The notes under the pieces are model-generated. The model saw only the letters and a list, made by a program, of their open reading frames with translations, ran no database searches and was not told where the DNA came from. This document shows, piece by piece, positions 37,427 through 45,755 of a stretch of 64,000 nucleotides of DNA; within the stretch, counting starts at the first letter, position 1; every line of letters begins with the position of its first letter. This DNA is from Tepidibacter thalassicus DSM 15285 (GTDB taxonomy: Bacteria > Bacillota > Clostridia > Peptostreptococcales > Peptostreptococcaceae), in NCBI RefSeq assembly GCF_900129915.1, contig NZ_FQXH01000005.1, positions 1-64,000 of the forward strand, given 5' to 3'. The translations under genes and the position numbers were made by a program.

Positions 37427-37430
37427 GTTT

Positions 37431-37476
37431 AAAAGAGTAAAAGACCTCGAGATGTGAGGTCTTTTACTCTTTTATT
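37431..37476. terminator. Bidirectional terminator after selC
   Basis: A perfect 18-bp stem (37431-37448 with 37456-37473), containing GTAAAAGACCTC, follows the tRNA. It overlaps the stop of the convergent minus-strand gene. Confidence 0.85.
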
Positions 37477-38261
37477 AGATTTTTTTCTTTTAATTTGAAA
37501 ATTTTTTCATTTTCATCCCATACGTAAAGTTCTTTTTGAGTTTTTTTATTTATTTCTTTAAATTCGTCAGGATTAGGTATGTTAGGCGATTTTGCTTTGT
37601 ATTTAATGATATTAGTTATAGATAGTATTTTAGGGATGTCTTCTTCTAAATAATCTATAGAAGATTTTTCTACATTTTTAATCCATTCATCGTGAGGAGC
37701 ATTTTTATTTACCCATATATTTTTGTAAATTTCATCGTAATATATAGATTTTTTAAATACACTTTTAAATAAATTATCATCGTAATAAAAAATTTCTATG
37801 AAATTATCTACAAAAAAGGCACCTAATCTTTCATCTAATATTTGCTCAACTACTAGAAAATTTTTAAAAAAAGATATCTTTTTTACCGGTACTAAATTTG
37901 TGATTTTAGTTTTATAAAAATACTTGTTATTGAGACTGTCTTCGTATATAGCTATTAATGCGTTGTCTTTAGATAAGTTGAGAACAAATATAATATCTTC
38001 TTTGTTGTTTGGAATAATATTTCCTTTATATATTTTAAGGTCTATATAATCTATGTATTCATTCCATTTTTCATAGCCAGTGGCATTTAATATATTTTTT
38101 ATTATTTCTTTTTTTAGATTCTCTTTTTCTTCTGTACTTTGAGAACTATCTAAGTAATTTTGAATTGTATTTTTATCTATTAAATTATTGTAACACTTTG
38201 GAATTATCATAAAAAAATTAATAGCAATTAATATATTTAAAATATAAATTAGTTTTTTCAA
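37464..38261 (-). CDS. Hypothetical exported protein
   Basis: I do not recognise this 265-residue protein. It has an N-terminal hydrophobic segment (about 4-20) that could be a signal anchor, then a soluble, Lys/Asn/Ile-rich body with strands such as EDIIFVLNLSKDNALIAIYED and a repeated YY motif, and no cysteine cluster or catalytic signature. The start is TTG behind AGGGGTGG. It is divergent from tcdA, ends inside the selC terminator, and probably forms its own transcript. Codon use resembles the neighbours. Confidence 0.7.
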   Translation of the reverse strand: MKKLIYILNILIAINFFMIIPKCYNNLIDKNTIQNYLDSSQSTEEKENLKKEIIKNILNATGYEKWNEYIDYIDLKIYKGNIIPNNKEDIIFVLNLSKDNALIAIYEDSLNNKYFYKTKITNLVPVKKISFFKNFLVVEQILDERLGAFFVDNFIEIFYYDDNLFKSVFKKSIYYDEIYKNIWVNKNAPHDEWIKNVEKSSIDYLEEDIPKILSITNIIKYKAKSPNIPNPDEFKEINKKTQKELYVWDENEKIFKLKEKNLIKE

Positions 38262-38372
38262 AAAACCACCCCTTATATAAATATGAAATCAACAAGGGAG
38301 TTTATTCTTGATTTTGTATTATACTATTTAATATTATTTTGGTGTAGTTATTATGTAAATTGGAGGAATGTT

Positions 38373-39083
38373 ATGGAAAAAAGTTTTTTTATGAGAACAC
38401 AATTCTTGTTAGGAAATGAAGGATTAGAGAAATTAAAAGTATCTAAAGTAGCAGTGTTTGGAATAGGAGGTGTTGGAAGTTATGTTGTAGAAGCTCTTGC
38501 TAGAGCTGGAGTAGGAAATTTAATATTAATAGATCATGATGAAATAGATATAACTAATATAAATAGACAAATTCATGCTCTTTATACTACTGTTGGAAAA
38601 AGTAAAGTTGATGTTATGAAAAATAGAATATTAGATATAAATCCTAATGCAAATGTAATTGCATATAAGAAGTTATACAATAAGGATAGTGCAAATGAAC
38701 TTTTGAGTGAAGAATATGATTATGTTGTAGATGCTATTGATATGGTATCTTCTAAAATAGATTTAATAGAAAGGTGTTATAATAAAGGGATTAATATAAT
38801 AAGTTCTATGGGAATGGGAAACAAATTAGATCCTACTAAAATAGAAGTTTCGGATATATATAAAACTCATATGTGTCCACTTGCAAAAGTTATGAGAAGA
38901 GAATTGAGAGCTAGAAAAATAAAAAAGTTAAAAGTAGTTTATTCTACAGAAAAACCTATAAAACCTGTTACATCAATTTTAAATGATAATAAAAGAGAAA
39001 TTCCAGGAAGTATATCATTTGTACCTTCGGTAGGAGGACTTATTATGGCTTCTGTTGTAGTTAAAGATTTAATAGGAATGTAA
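38373..39083 (+). CDS. tcdA: tRNA threonylcarbamoyladenosine dehydratase
   Basis: TcdA (E1/ThiF-like) cyclises t6A37 of tRNA to ct6A in an ATP-dependent reaction. The 236-residue product has the nucleotide loop VFGIGGVGSYVVEALAR, the DHDEIDITNINRQ segment and the DAIDMVSSK strand. GGAGG fits the ATG at 38373; a longer frame from 38283 adds an unrelated hydrophobic stretch. The cysteine in HMCPLAKVMRREL is typical of TcdA. Confidence 0.9.
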   Translation: MEKSFFMRTQFLLGNEGLEKLKVSKVAVFGIGGVGSYVVEALARAGVGNLILIDHDEIDITNINRQIHALYTTVGKSKVDVMKNRILDINPNANVIAYKKLYNKDSANELLSEEYDYVVDAIDMVSSKIDLIERCYNKGINIISSMGMGNKLDPTKIEVSDIYKTHMCPLAKVMRRELRARKIKKLKVVYSTEKPIKPVTSILNDNKREIPGSISFVPSVGGLIMASVVVKDLIGM

Positions 39084-39117
39084 AAATGCCTGTATAATGA
39101 TACAGGCATTTTTTAAC
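39082..39117. terminator. Bidirectional terminator, tcdA/DUF3006 gene
   Basis: AAAAATGCCTGTA (39082-39094 region) pairs with TACAGGCATTTTT (39101-39113), with A and T flanks on both sides. It lies between convergent genes. Confidence 0.88.
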
Positions 39118-39328
39118 TTTGAAATAATTCATCCATTAAATCGTCTATTTCTTTTTTTGCTTTATTAGTTTTCGTTAAATCGATTTCGATTTTATCTTTA
39201 TTAATAATCAAAACGTCTCCTTCTTTTGCATTGGAAGGCAATTTTGATTTGTTAATAGTTATAAAAGTTTTATCTTCTAATTCTATTACAGCTAAGTCGT
39301 TTTCAAATCTATCAATTGTTCCTTTCAT
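39113..39328 (-). CDS. DUF3006 domain protein
   Basis: The 71-residue product starts MKGTIDRFENDLAVIELEDK, the signature of DUF3006, a small beta-rich family of unknown function. Such genes are regularly next to a secreted metallo-beta-lactamase protein, as here, where it begins 8 bases after that gene's stop. The two are likely cotranscribed and functionally linked. Confidence 0.88.
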   Translation of the reverse strand: MKGTIDRFENDLAVIELEDKTFITINKSKLPSNAKEGDVLIINKDKIEIDLTKTNKAKKEIDDLMDELFQS

Positions 39329-39336
39329 TATATCAC

Positions 39337-40215
39337 CTACTTATTTCCATAATAATTATATGTTCCCGGTTTTTTATCAGTCCAAATTTTGTTTCCATCA
39401 CAGTAAAATACTATGTTTCCTTGTTCATCTGTTCTGTACAAAGGAATGTTGTATTTTTTTAGAAGTTTTAAAGTTTCTTTATGTGGATGTCCGTATTTAT
39501 TTTTATATTTACAAGATATAACAGCAACATCTGGATTAACTATTTTAAGGAATTTTTCAGAAGTTGAAGTAGAACTACCGTGATGACCTAATTTTAAAAC
39601 GTCAGATTTTAAATTAGCACCTGATTTTATCATGTCTTCTTCATTTTTAAATTCAGCATCTCCTGTAAATAAAAAGCTTTTATTATTATATGTAGTTTTA
39701 ATTACAGCAGACCATAAATTATTGTCATTACCATATTTTTTTACAGGATTTAAAATTTCACATTTAACGTAATTTCCTAGTTTGAATTTAACTCCATATT
39801 TTGCTTCTTTAATAGTCAGTCCTTTATTTTTAGCTGCAATTAATACATCTTTAAATGTTTTTGTATTGTGACTTTTTCTTGGCATATAGAAACTATTTAT
39901 TTCAAAATTATTAATTATATAATCAAGTCCTCCTATATGATCTGCATCTGGATGAGTACCGACTAATACATCTATTTTATTTATATTGAGTTTTTTTAGG
40001 TAGTTTTTTATATTTTCACCTTGACTATTATCACCTGCATCTATTAACATTGTTTTATTATCTGGAGATATAATAAGTGTTGAGTCTCCTTGCTTTACAT
40101 CTATAAAATGGACTGTTAAATTAGAATTAGAAATATTATTATCTAGTTTTTTATTTGAGCATCCAACTAAAAATATTGCAAATATTAGAATTAATACAGT
40201 TATTATTTTTTTCAT
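39337..40215 (-). CDS. ComEC/Rec2-like metallo-beta-lactamase lipoprotein
   Basis: The 292-residue product has a lipoprotein signal (lipobox LVGC at about residue 19) and a metallo-beta-lactamase domain with HFIDVKQGDSTLI, the metal motif THPDADHIGG, GDAE and KLGHHGS. It corresponds to the C-terminal nuclease-like domain of ComEC, suggesting extracellular DNA or phosphodiester hydrolysis. The ComEC protein in this window lacks that domain, so the two could act together, though this is inference. GGAGG fits the ATG. Confidence 0.88.
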   Translation of the reverse strand: MKKIITVLILIFAIFLVGCSNKKLDNNISNSNLTVHFIDVKQGDSTLIISPDNKTMLIDAGDNSQGENIKNYLKKLNINKIDVLVGTHPDADHIGGLDYIINNFEINSFYMPRKSHNTKTFKDVLIAAKNKGLTIKEAKYGVKFKLGNYVKCEILNPVKKYGNDNNLWSAVIKTTYNNKSFLFTGDAEFKNEEDMIKSGANLKSDVLKLGHHGSSTSTSEKFLKIVNPDVAVISCKYKNKYGHPHKETLKLLKKYNIPLYRTDEQGNIVFYCDGNKIWTDKKPGTYNYYGNK

Positions 40216-40343
40216 TGTAAACCTCCTCGTTTTATTATATTAGTTGGTATGTTTATTGGAAAAAGATTTGGGAAAATATATATAAAGATGCTTTTGCTTC
40301 TTGTTAATACTATAATCTAATGATATATAATTGTAAATACCGG

Positions 40344-40373
40344 TTGAGGGTATATATTTATATGTGATACAAT
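40344..40373 (+). promoter_or_regulatory. Promoter of the DUF2156 gene
   Basis: TTGAGG (40344-40349) and TACAAT (40368-40373) are 18 bases apart, with TG just before the -10 element. Confidence 0.55.
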
Positions 40374-40402
40374 AGTCATAGAATAGAAGGAGGTAGATTA
40401 GT

Positions 40403-41287
40403 ATTTTTAGACCAGTAACTATAGAATCAAAAAAAGAACTAGATTATTATTTTAAAAGTGTAGATTATGAAGCATGTGAATATAATTTTACGACAATATT
40501 TATGTGGCAACATTTATACAAAACTATGTACTATAAAGGTGAGAATTTTGTTGTGTTAATAGGAGAATATGAAAATCGTGAATTTGCAGTAATACCATTG
40601 GCTACTAAAGAAAATTTAAAGAGTGCTTTTGATTTCATATATGACTATTTCTATAGGAATAATATTAAATTGAATTTAAGAGCTGTTACAAAAGAATTTG
40701 TAAATTTTTTCAAGGACAATTATAAAGGAAAATTTAGATATATAGAGGAAAGAGATTGTTTTGATTATATATATTTAGGAGAGAATTTAAGAACTTTAAA
40801 AGGAAGAAAATATCAAAAAAAGAGAAATCACATAAACGCTTTTTTAAAAGAATATGGAAATAGATATTTTTATAAAACTTTAGATAAAGAAGATTTTGAG
40901 CAATGCCTTAAACTTTTAGATGAATGGACTGAAAATAAGGAAGATAATGAAAGTATACAAAATGAAAGAAAAGCAATTGAAAAGGTATTTAAAAATTATG
41001 ATAAATTAGATGTTAAAATAGGAGGCATATATATAGATGGAAAGCTTGAAGCTTTTACGTTTGGAGAATATTTAAACAATAATATGGCACTTATTCATGT
41101 TGAAAAAGCAAATCCTAATATAAGAGGACTTTATCCGATGATAAATAAGTTATTTTTACAAAAAGAGTTTCCTGAGGTGGAGTTTGTAAATAGAGAAGAA
41201 GATTTGGGGGTTGGAGGATTGAGGAAGGCGAAACTTTCTTATTATCCATATAAGTTTGTGGAAAAATATACCGTTGTGGAGGAGTAA
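40403..41287 (+). CDS. DUF2156 (LPG-synthase C-terminal-like) protein with ATT start
   Basis: The family has two GNAT-like folds and is related to the C-terminal domain of phosphatidylglycerol lysyltransferases; the substrate is unknown. The conserved N-terminus (IFRPVTIESKKELDYYF, then YEACEYNFTTIFMW) is fully encoded upstream of the first ATG at 40502. Between the in-frame stop at 40394 and that ATG there is no ATG, GTG or TTG. AAGGAGG at 40387-40393 is placed nine bases before ATT at 40403, which I take as the start (294 residues). Starting at 40502 would lose 33 conserved residues. An error in the sequence at the start codon cannot be excluded. Confidence 0.78.
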   Translation: MFRPVTIESKKELDYYFKSVDYEACEYNFTTIFMWQHLYKTMYYKGENFVVLIGEYENREFAVIPLATKENLKSAFDFIYDYFYRNNIKLNLRAVTKEFVNFFKDNYKGKFRYIEERDCFDYIYLGENLRTLKGRKYQKKRNHINAFLKEYGNRYFYKTLDKEDFEQCLKLLDEWTENKEDNESIQNERKAIEKVFKNYDKLDVKIGGIYIDGKLEAFTFGEYLNNNMALIHVEKANPNIRGLYPMINKLFLQKEFPEVEFVNREEDLGVGGLRKAKLSYYPYKFVEKYTVVEE

Positions 41288-41293
41288 GTTAAT

Positions 41294-42451
41294 ATGAATA
41301 TTAGATTTGCTAAAGATAAAGATTTAAAAAAAGTAAAAGATATGTGGAAGTATTGTTTTGATGATACAGAAGGTTTTTTAAAATATTATTTTGAAAATAA
41401 GTATAATTGTAAAAATACATTAGTTATAGAAGATAATAATACTATAATTTCATCTCTTCAACTTAATCAATATAAATTAGTTTTAAATAATAGAATTTAT
41501 GATACATCTTATATTGTAGGCGTTTCAACTTTTCCTGAAGCAAGGGGCAAAGGTGCTATGAAAGTTTTGATGAAGAGTGCTTTAAATGAGATCTATAAAA
41601 AAGGGCAATTTATATCTATACTTATGCCTATAGATTATAGGTTGTATAGGCGTTTTGGATATGAACATTGTTATGATCAAATAGAATATACTATTCCTAT
41701 TGAAATTTTGAAAGATTTTAAAGTAAAAGGTGATTTTAAAAGAGCTTATTTAGAGGATATTTCTAATTTAATTTCTATTTATAGTTCTTATTTAAAAGAT
41801 AAAAATGGATATGTATTTAGGGATAGATATTATTTTGAAAATTTATTTAAAGAAATAAATTCTGAAGGAGGATATATATATATCTATAAAGGAAAAGATG
41901 GATTTGATGGTTATATGATATATTTTAAAATGGACAAGGACTTTTTTGTCAGAGAAATTGCATATAAAAATGTAGATGCTTTAAAGTCTATTTTAGGGTT
42001 TATATATAATCATAATACACAGTTTAATAAAGTAATTATATCTTCGATTATTGATGATAAAATAAAATATTTAATTTCTAATTTGAAAAATATAGATATG
42101 AAAATAAAACCATTTATGATGGGAAGAATAATTAATTTTGAAAAATTTATAAAGTCTTTAGATTTAGATGTATATGTTGATTTCAATTTAAAAGTAGAAG
42201 ATGAGTTTATAAATCAAAATAATAAGGTGTTTAATATTAATGTGCAAAGTGGAAAAATTCAAGTTTTAGAAACTGATGGAGTTGAGGATTTGATTATAGA
42301 TATAAACAGTTTAAGTCAACTTGTATTTTCTTATGTAGATGTAGAGGATGTTTTGTTTTTAAGGAAAATAAAAGTAAAAAATGAATATGCTTTAAATGAT
42401 TTTAAAAAGTTATTTACAAAAAAAATAAATTATATAAATGAATATGTGTAG
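41294..42451 (+). CDS. Eis-like GNAT acetyltransferase
   Basis: The 385-residue product has an N-terminal GNAT domain with the acetyl-CoA loop FPEARGKGAMKVLM, a second GNAT-like half with VRE-type segment, and a C-terminal SCP2-like domain, the three-part layout of the Eis family. Eis proteins acetylate amines such as aminoglycosides or peptides, but the substrate here is unknown. It follows the DUF2156 gene after 6 bases and is cotranscribed with it. The free C-terminal carboxylate at Val385 may be part of the active site, as in the family. Confidence 0.85.
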   Translation: MNIRFAKDKDLKKVKDMWKYCFDDTEGFLKYYFENKYNCKNTLVIEDNNTIISSLQLNQYKLVLNNRIYDTSYIVGVSTFPEARGKGAMKVLMKSALNEIYKKGQFISILMPIDYRLYRRFGYEHCYDQIEYTIPIEILKDFKVKGDFKRAYLEDISNLISIYSSYLKDKNGYVFRDRYYFENLFKEINSEGGYIYIYKGKDGFDGYMIYFKMDKDFFVREIAYKNVDALKSILGFIYNHNTQFNKVIISSIIDDKIKYLISNLKNIDMKIKPFMMGRIINFEKFIKSLDLDVYVDFNLKVEDEFINQNNKVFNINVQSGKIQVLETDGVEDLIIDINSLSQLVFSYVDVEDVLFLRKIKVKNEYALNDFKKLFTKKINYINEYV

Positions 42452-42467
42452 GCCTTAGGGCCTTTTT
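42450..42467 (+). terminator. Short terminator after the Eis-like gene
   Basis: AGGCC-TTAG-GGCCT (42450-42463) is followed by T residues. The stem is short (5 bp) but all G/C rich. Confidence 0.65.
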
Positions 42468-42502
42468 GTATTTTTTGAATAGAATATTAAGGGGTGGTTT
42501 GT

Positions 42503-42739
42503 TTGATAAATCCTATAATGATTTCTTTGATAATAGGGATAACACAAGCTATAAAAATAGCAGGTTTACCTAAAAAGTTCGCTCCAATAGTATCTTTAGT
42601 GTTGGGTATAATTATGTGTGTTTTTTTTGAATCTAAAGGAGATATAAAACAAAGTGTATTAGATGGAATAATTTTAGGACTTACTGCTAGCGGATTGTTT
42701 TCAGGATATAAGAGTATGACAAAAAACAGTAAAAATTGA
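42503..42739 (+). CDS. Holin-like small membrane protein
   Basis: The 78-residue product has an amphipathic start, two to three membrane segments and the TQAIKIAGLPKKFAPIVSLVLGI stretch (split here at AGLPKKFAPI), which resembles phage holins of the Hol44 or A118 groups. The start is taken as TTG at 42503 behind GGGGTGG; a GTG at 42494 overlaps that site. No other phage gene is nearby. It may be a domesticated holin or an unrelated small membrane protein. Confidence 0.65.
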   Translation: MINPIMISLIIGITQAIKIAGLPKKFAPIVSLVLGIIMCVFFESKGDIKQSVLDGIILGLTASGLFSGYKSMTKNSKN

Positions 42740-42761
42740 AATTGTATGAATACAATACATG

Positions 42762-42806
42762 TTGTTATAATAAATCTTCCTTGTTATAATTATGTTAAGA
42801 TAACAA
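42762..42806 (+). promoter_or_regulatory. Repeat and dyad upstream of the ECF S component gene
   Basis: TTGTTATAAT occurs at 42762-42771 and 42781-42790, 19 bases apart. The second copy begins an inverted pair, TTGTTAT (42781-42787) with ATAACAA (42800-42806). It could be a promoter with an operator. This is weak evidence. Confidence 0.4.
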
Positions 42807-42822
42807 AATAGGGGAGGATTTT

Positions 42823-43341
42823 ATGAAAAGTACAAAAACAAGTTATCTGGTTTTTGTTGGGCTTATGATAGCTTTTGTTTGTATGGGTACAATGACAGTT
42901 CATATTTATATGCCGGCTACAAATGGTTTTATTAATATTGGAGATAGTATTATTTTTATAACCTCTATTTTATTTGGTCCTGTACCAGGTATGATTGCAG
43001 GAGGAATAGGTTCAGCTCTTGCAGATATTTTGCTTGGATATACTCATTGGGCTGTTTTTACGTTGATTATTAAAGGAATAGAAGGATTTATTGTTGGAGC
43101 TTTAATGAAAAAGTATTCAAATAAATTTACAATGATAATATCAACTATTATAGGAGCTTTGTTTATGGTGTTTGGTTATTATATTGCTGGTGGAATATTA
43201 GAAGGAAGTTTTATTGTGGCTTTAGAGTCGATTCCAGGAAATATAATTCAAGGGATAGCAAGTGTTATTATAGGTGTTTTTGTGGCCATGGCTATACTTA
43301 AAACTAATTATATAAAGAGAAAAAGTCCTAGTAGATACTAG
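42823..43341 (+). CDS. ECF transporter S component, substrate unknown
   Basis: The 172-residue protein is polytopic (about five to six membrane segments) and has the S-component style segments GDSIIFITSILFGPVPGMIAG and SALADILLGYTHWAVFT. Such proteins bind a vitamin or precursor and share the EcfAAT energising module, absent here. The substrate could be a vitamin-like compound, but nothing in the sequence or neighbours fixes it. No riboswitch is visible. GGGGAGG precedes the ATG. A terminator overlaps the stop. Confidence 0.82.
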   Translation: MKSTKTSYLVFVGLMIAFVCMGTMTVHIYMPATNGFINIGDSIIFITSILFGPVPGMIAGGIGSALADILLGYTHWAVFTLIIKGIEGFIVGALMKKYSNKFTMIISTIIGALFMVFGYYIAGGILEGSFIVALESIPGNIIQGIASVIIGVFVAMAILKTNYIKRKSPSRY

Positions 43342-43350
43342 GGCTTTTTT
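43321..43350 (+). terminator. Terminator overlapping the ECF S gene stop
   Basis: AAAAGTCCTAGTA (43321-43333) pairs with TACTAGGGCTTTT (43336-43348) with one wobble, then T residues. The stop codon lies inside the right arm. Confidence 0.8.
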
Positions 43351-43420
43351 AGTTTGTATATGTTAAATAAAGGATATAATATATACAAAATTATAGGAAA
43401 GAAGGGTAGATATATTCGGC

Positions 43421-44677
43421 ATGAGAAGACCAATTTTATTGATATTTACTATAAGTATTTTGTTTGTGTTTTTATATACAAAAAATTATAAAGATAATTT
43501 TTTTGAATTGAATAATAAATTAATACAGACAAAAGGAATAGTTAAGCAAGCTAAATATAAAGAAAAATATTTTGAGTATAAAATAGATAAATTTTTAGTA
43601 AGAGATTTTAATAAGAAATACAAAATACCTGTAGGTTGTTATATCAATGTAAATGGAAAATTTGAAAGTCTTGACAATTTAAAATTAAATGAATTTGATT
43701 ATGGAAGATACTTAAGATCTATTGGTTATGTAGGAATAATAAATTTGAAAAATTTTAAAATAGAAAATAAAAGTAAAAATGTGTATTATTTTTCTCATAA
43801 GTTGAGAAATTTTATAGAAAATAAATTAGAATATAATTTTAAAAATCATGCGTCTTTTTTAAAAGCTTTGATATTGGGGAATAAAGAAGATATGGATAAA
43901 GAGGTATTAGATTCTTTTTCAAAAACGGGAATTTCTCATATAATAGCACTTTCAGGGCTTCATGTGGGTATAATTATATATTTTTTTAATTTTATTATAA
44001 GAGGAATAAATAAACTATATAAACTTATACTTATAAGTATATTTTTGTTTTTTTATTGTTTTATAGTAGGTTTTACTCCTTCAATAGTTAGAGCTTGTAT
44101 TTTTTCAATTGTTTTGTATATCGCTTTATTTATACAGAGGGAATATGATGGAATATGTTCTTTGTGTTTTGTAGGAATTATCTTAATAATTGAAAATCCT
44201 TTTGTAATATATAGTATAAGTTTTCAATTATCATTTTTTGCGACTTTATCTATAATTTATTTTTATAGCATTATAGATAAGTATGTAAAATATCCATTAA
44301 TATCTGTTACATTAGCTGCAAATATACTTACATTACCTATAATATATTACAATTTTAAAATTATATCTATAATAGGCTTAGTTACTAATATACTAGTTAT
44401 TCCTTTTGTTGGAATTTTAATGAGTTTGACTTTAATATCTTTAATTATGTCTTTTTTAAAACTGTCTTTTATATTTATAAAAACAACTATTATTATAAAA
44501 AATTATATTTTTTTAATAGTAAATTACTTAGCAAGCATTAAATTTTCTTACGTGAAATTTGAAAATGTTAGTTTGAAATTAGTAATTCTTTATTATATAC
44601 TTTTAATGTCTTATATGATTTTTAGAGAAATAAAAATTGTAAAGGAGCAGAAAAATGAAGTACAAGGATATCATTAA
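43421..44677 (+). CDS. comEC: ComEC/Rec2 family channel lacking the nuclease domain
   Basis: ComEC is the DNA uptake channel. The 418-residue product has the N-terminal DUF4131-type region (about 1-125) and the polytopic competence domain (about 140-410, with ALILGNKEDMDKEVLDSFSKTGISHIIALSGLHVG, quoted only in part: SHIIALSGLHVG). It ends after the membrane domain and lacks the metallo-beta-lactamase domain of longer ComEC proteins. It overlaps holA by 23 bases. Ribosome site is weak. Function in transformation is unproven. Confidence 0.85.
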   Translation: MRRPILLIFTISILFVFLYTKNYKDNFFELNNKLIQTKGIVKQAKYKEKYFEYKIDKFLVRDFNKKYKIPVGCYINVNGKFESLDNLKLNEFDYGRYLRSIGYVGIINLKNFKIENKSKNVYYFSHKLRNFIENKLEYNFKNHASFLKALILGNKEDMDKEVLDSFSKTGISHIIALSGLHVGIIIYFFNFIIRGINKLYKLILISIFLFFYCFIVGFTPSIVRACIFSIVLYIALFIQREYDGICSLCFVGIILIIENPFVIYSISFQLSFFATLSIIYFYSIIDKYVKYPLISVTLAANILTLPIIYYNFKIISIIGLVTNILVIPFVGILMSLTLISLIMSFLKLSFIFIKTTIIIKNYIFLIVNYLASIKFSYVKFENVSLKLVILYYILLMSYMIFREIKIVKEQKNEVQGYH

Positions 44678-45686
44678 AGATATTAAATCTAAAAATTTTA
44701 AAAATCTTTATTTGTTTTATGGAAGAGAAACTTATTTATTGGATAATATAATTAAAGTTTTTAAAGATAGTTTAAATAGTTCGCTTCTTGATTTTAACTG
44801 TTCTATTTTAGATGGGAGAGAAATCACAATGGATTTGCTTTTAAGTAATGTAGAAACTCTTCCATTTATGGATGATAGAAGAATTATTATAGTAAAAGAT
44901 TTTGAGCTTTTAAAAAATAAAAGAAAGAATTTTACAGAAAAAGATGAAAGTGATCTTATTTCTTATTTAAAAAATATTCCTCAGCAATCTACTTTAGTAT
45001 TTATAGTTTATGGAGATATTGATAAAAGGAGAAAATTAGCAAAAGGATTAATAAAACAAGGTATTGTATTAAATTGTGATAAATTAGATTCAACAGAATT
45101 GTTTAAATGGGTTAAAAATAAATTTAAAAAAGAAAATGTCAATATAGATGCAGAGCAAATAATATATTTTTTAAATATAGAAGATTATCAAAATAAAAAT
45201 TCAAATAAAACACTTTCTGATTTAGAAAATCAAATTATAAAAATAGCTTCTTTTACAGGGAATGGGAATGTTGTTACTAAGGAAATAATAGATAAATTAT
45301 CTTCTAAAAAAATAGAAAATGATATATTTAAACTTATTGATGCTATAGGAAATAAAAATTCGAGTTTATCTATGAAAATATTAAACGATATGATATTAGA
45401 AGGAGAATCTCCTCTTATGATTTTAAACATGATAGGAAGGCAATTTAGAATAATAATTCAAAGTAAACAACTCAAAAAAATGGGATACTCTTCAACTGTT
45501 ATATCACAGAAAATAAATGTACATCCATATGTTGTAAGTAAAGCTTTAAATCAAGGAATGAATTTTGATAATGAAATTATAGTAAAAATATTAAATGAAG
45601 TTTTAAATGCTGATTTTTCAATAAAAAATGGATTAATAAAAGATACTTTAGCTTTAGAAATAATCATTAGTAAATTTTGTGTTTAA
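44655..45686 (+). CDS. holA: DNA polymerase III delta subunit
   Basis: HolA is the wrench of the clamp loader that opens the beta clamp. The 343-residue product has the family's LYLFYGRETYLLDNII start, DDRRIIIVKDFE and the helical C-terminal domain. AAGGAG precedes the ATG within the comEC end. The order comEC-holA-(rpsT reversed) is typical of Firmicutes. Confidence 0.92.
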   Translation: MKYKDIIKDIKSKNFKNLYLFYGRETYLLDNIIKVFKDSLNSSLLDFNCSILDGREITMDLLLSNVETLPFMDDRRIIIVKDFELLKNKRKNFTEKDESDLISYLKNIPQQSTLVFIVYGDIDKRRKLAKGLIKQGIVLNCDKLDSTELFKWVKNKFKKENVNIDAEQIIYFLNIEDYQNKNSNKTLSDLENQIIKIASFTGNGNVVTKEIIDKLSSKKIENDIFKLIDAIGNKNSSLSMKILNDMILEGESPLMILNMIGRQFRIIIQSKQLKKMGYSSTVISQKINVHPYVVSKALNQGMNFDNEIIVKILNEVLNADFSIKNGLIKDTLALEIIISKFCV

Positions 45687-45713
45687 AAAAACCCCAGAAA
45701 TCTGGGGTTTTTT
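45685..45713. terminator. Bidirectional terminator, holA/rpsT
   Basis: ACCCCAGA and TCTGGGGT pair across a two-base loop, flanked by seven A residues and six T residues. It lies between convergent genes. Confidence 0.9.
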
Positions 45714-45755
45714 GAACTGGGGAATACAGACACGGTTTTATATAATTTTGTCTAT

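Noticed and set aside
42503-43341. Prophage remnant around the holin-like gene
   Set aside because: No integrase, terminase, capsid, tail or lysin gene is present, and no attachment-site repeats were seen.
43421-44677. comEC as a frameshifted pseudogene missing its C-terminus
   Set aside because: holA begins within the last codons and no remnant of a metallo-beta-lactamase domain is found downstream. The short form is probably genuine.
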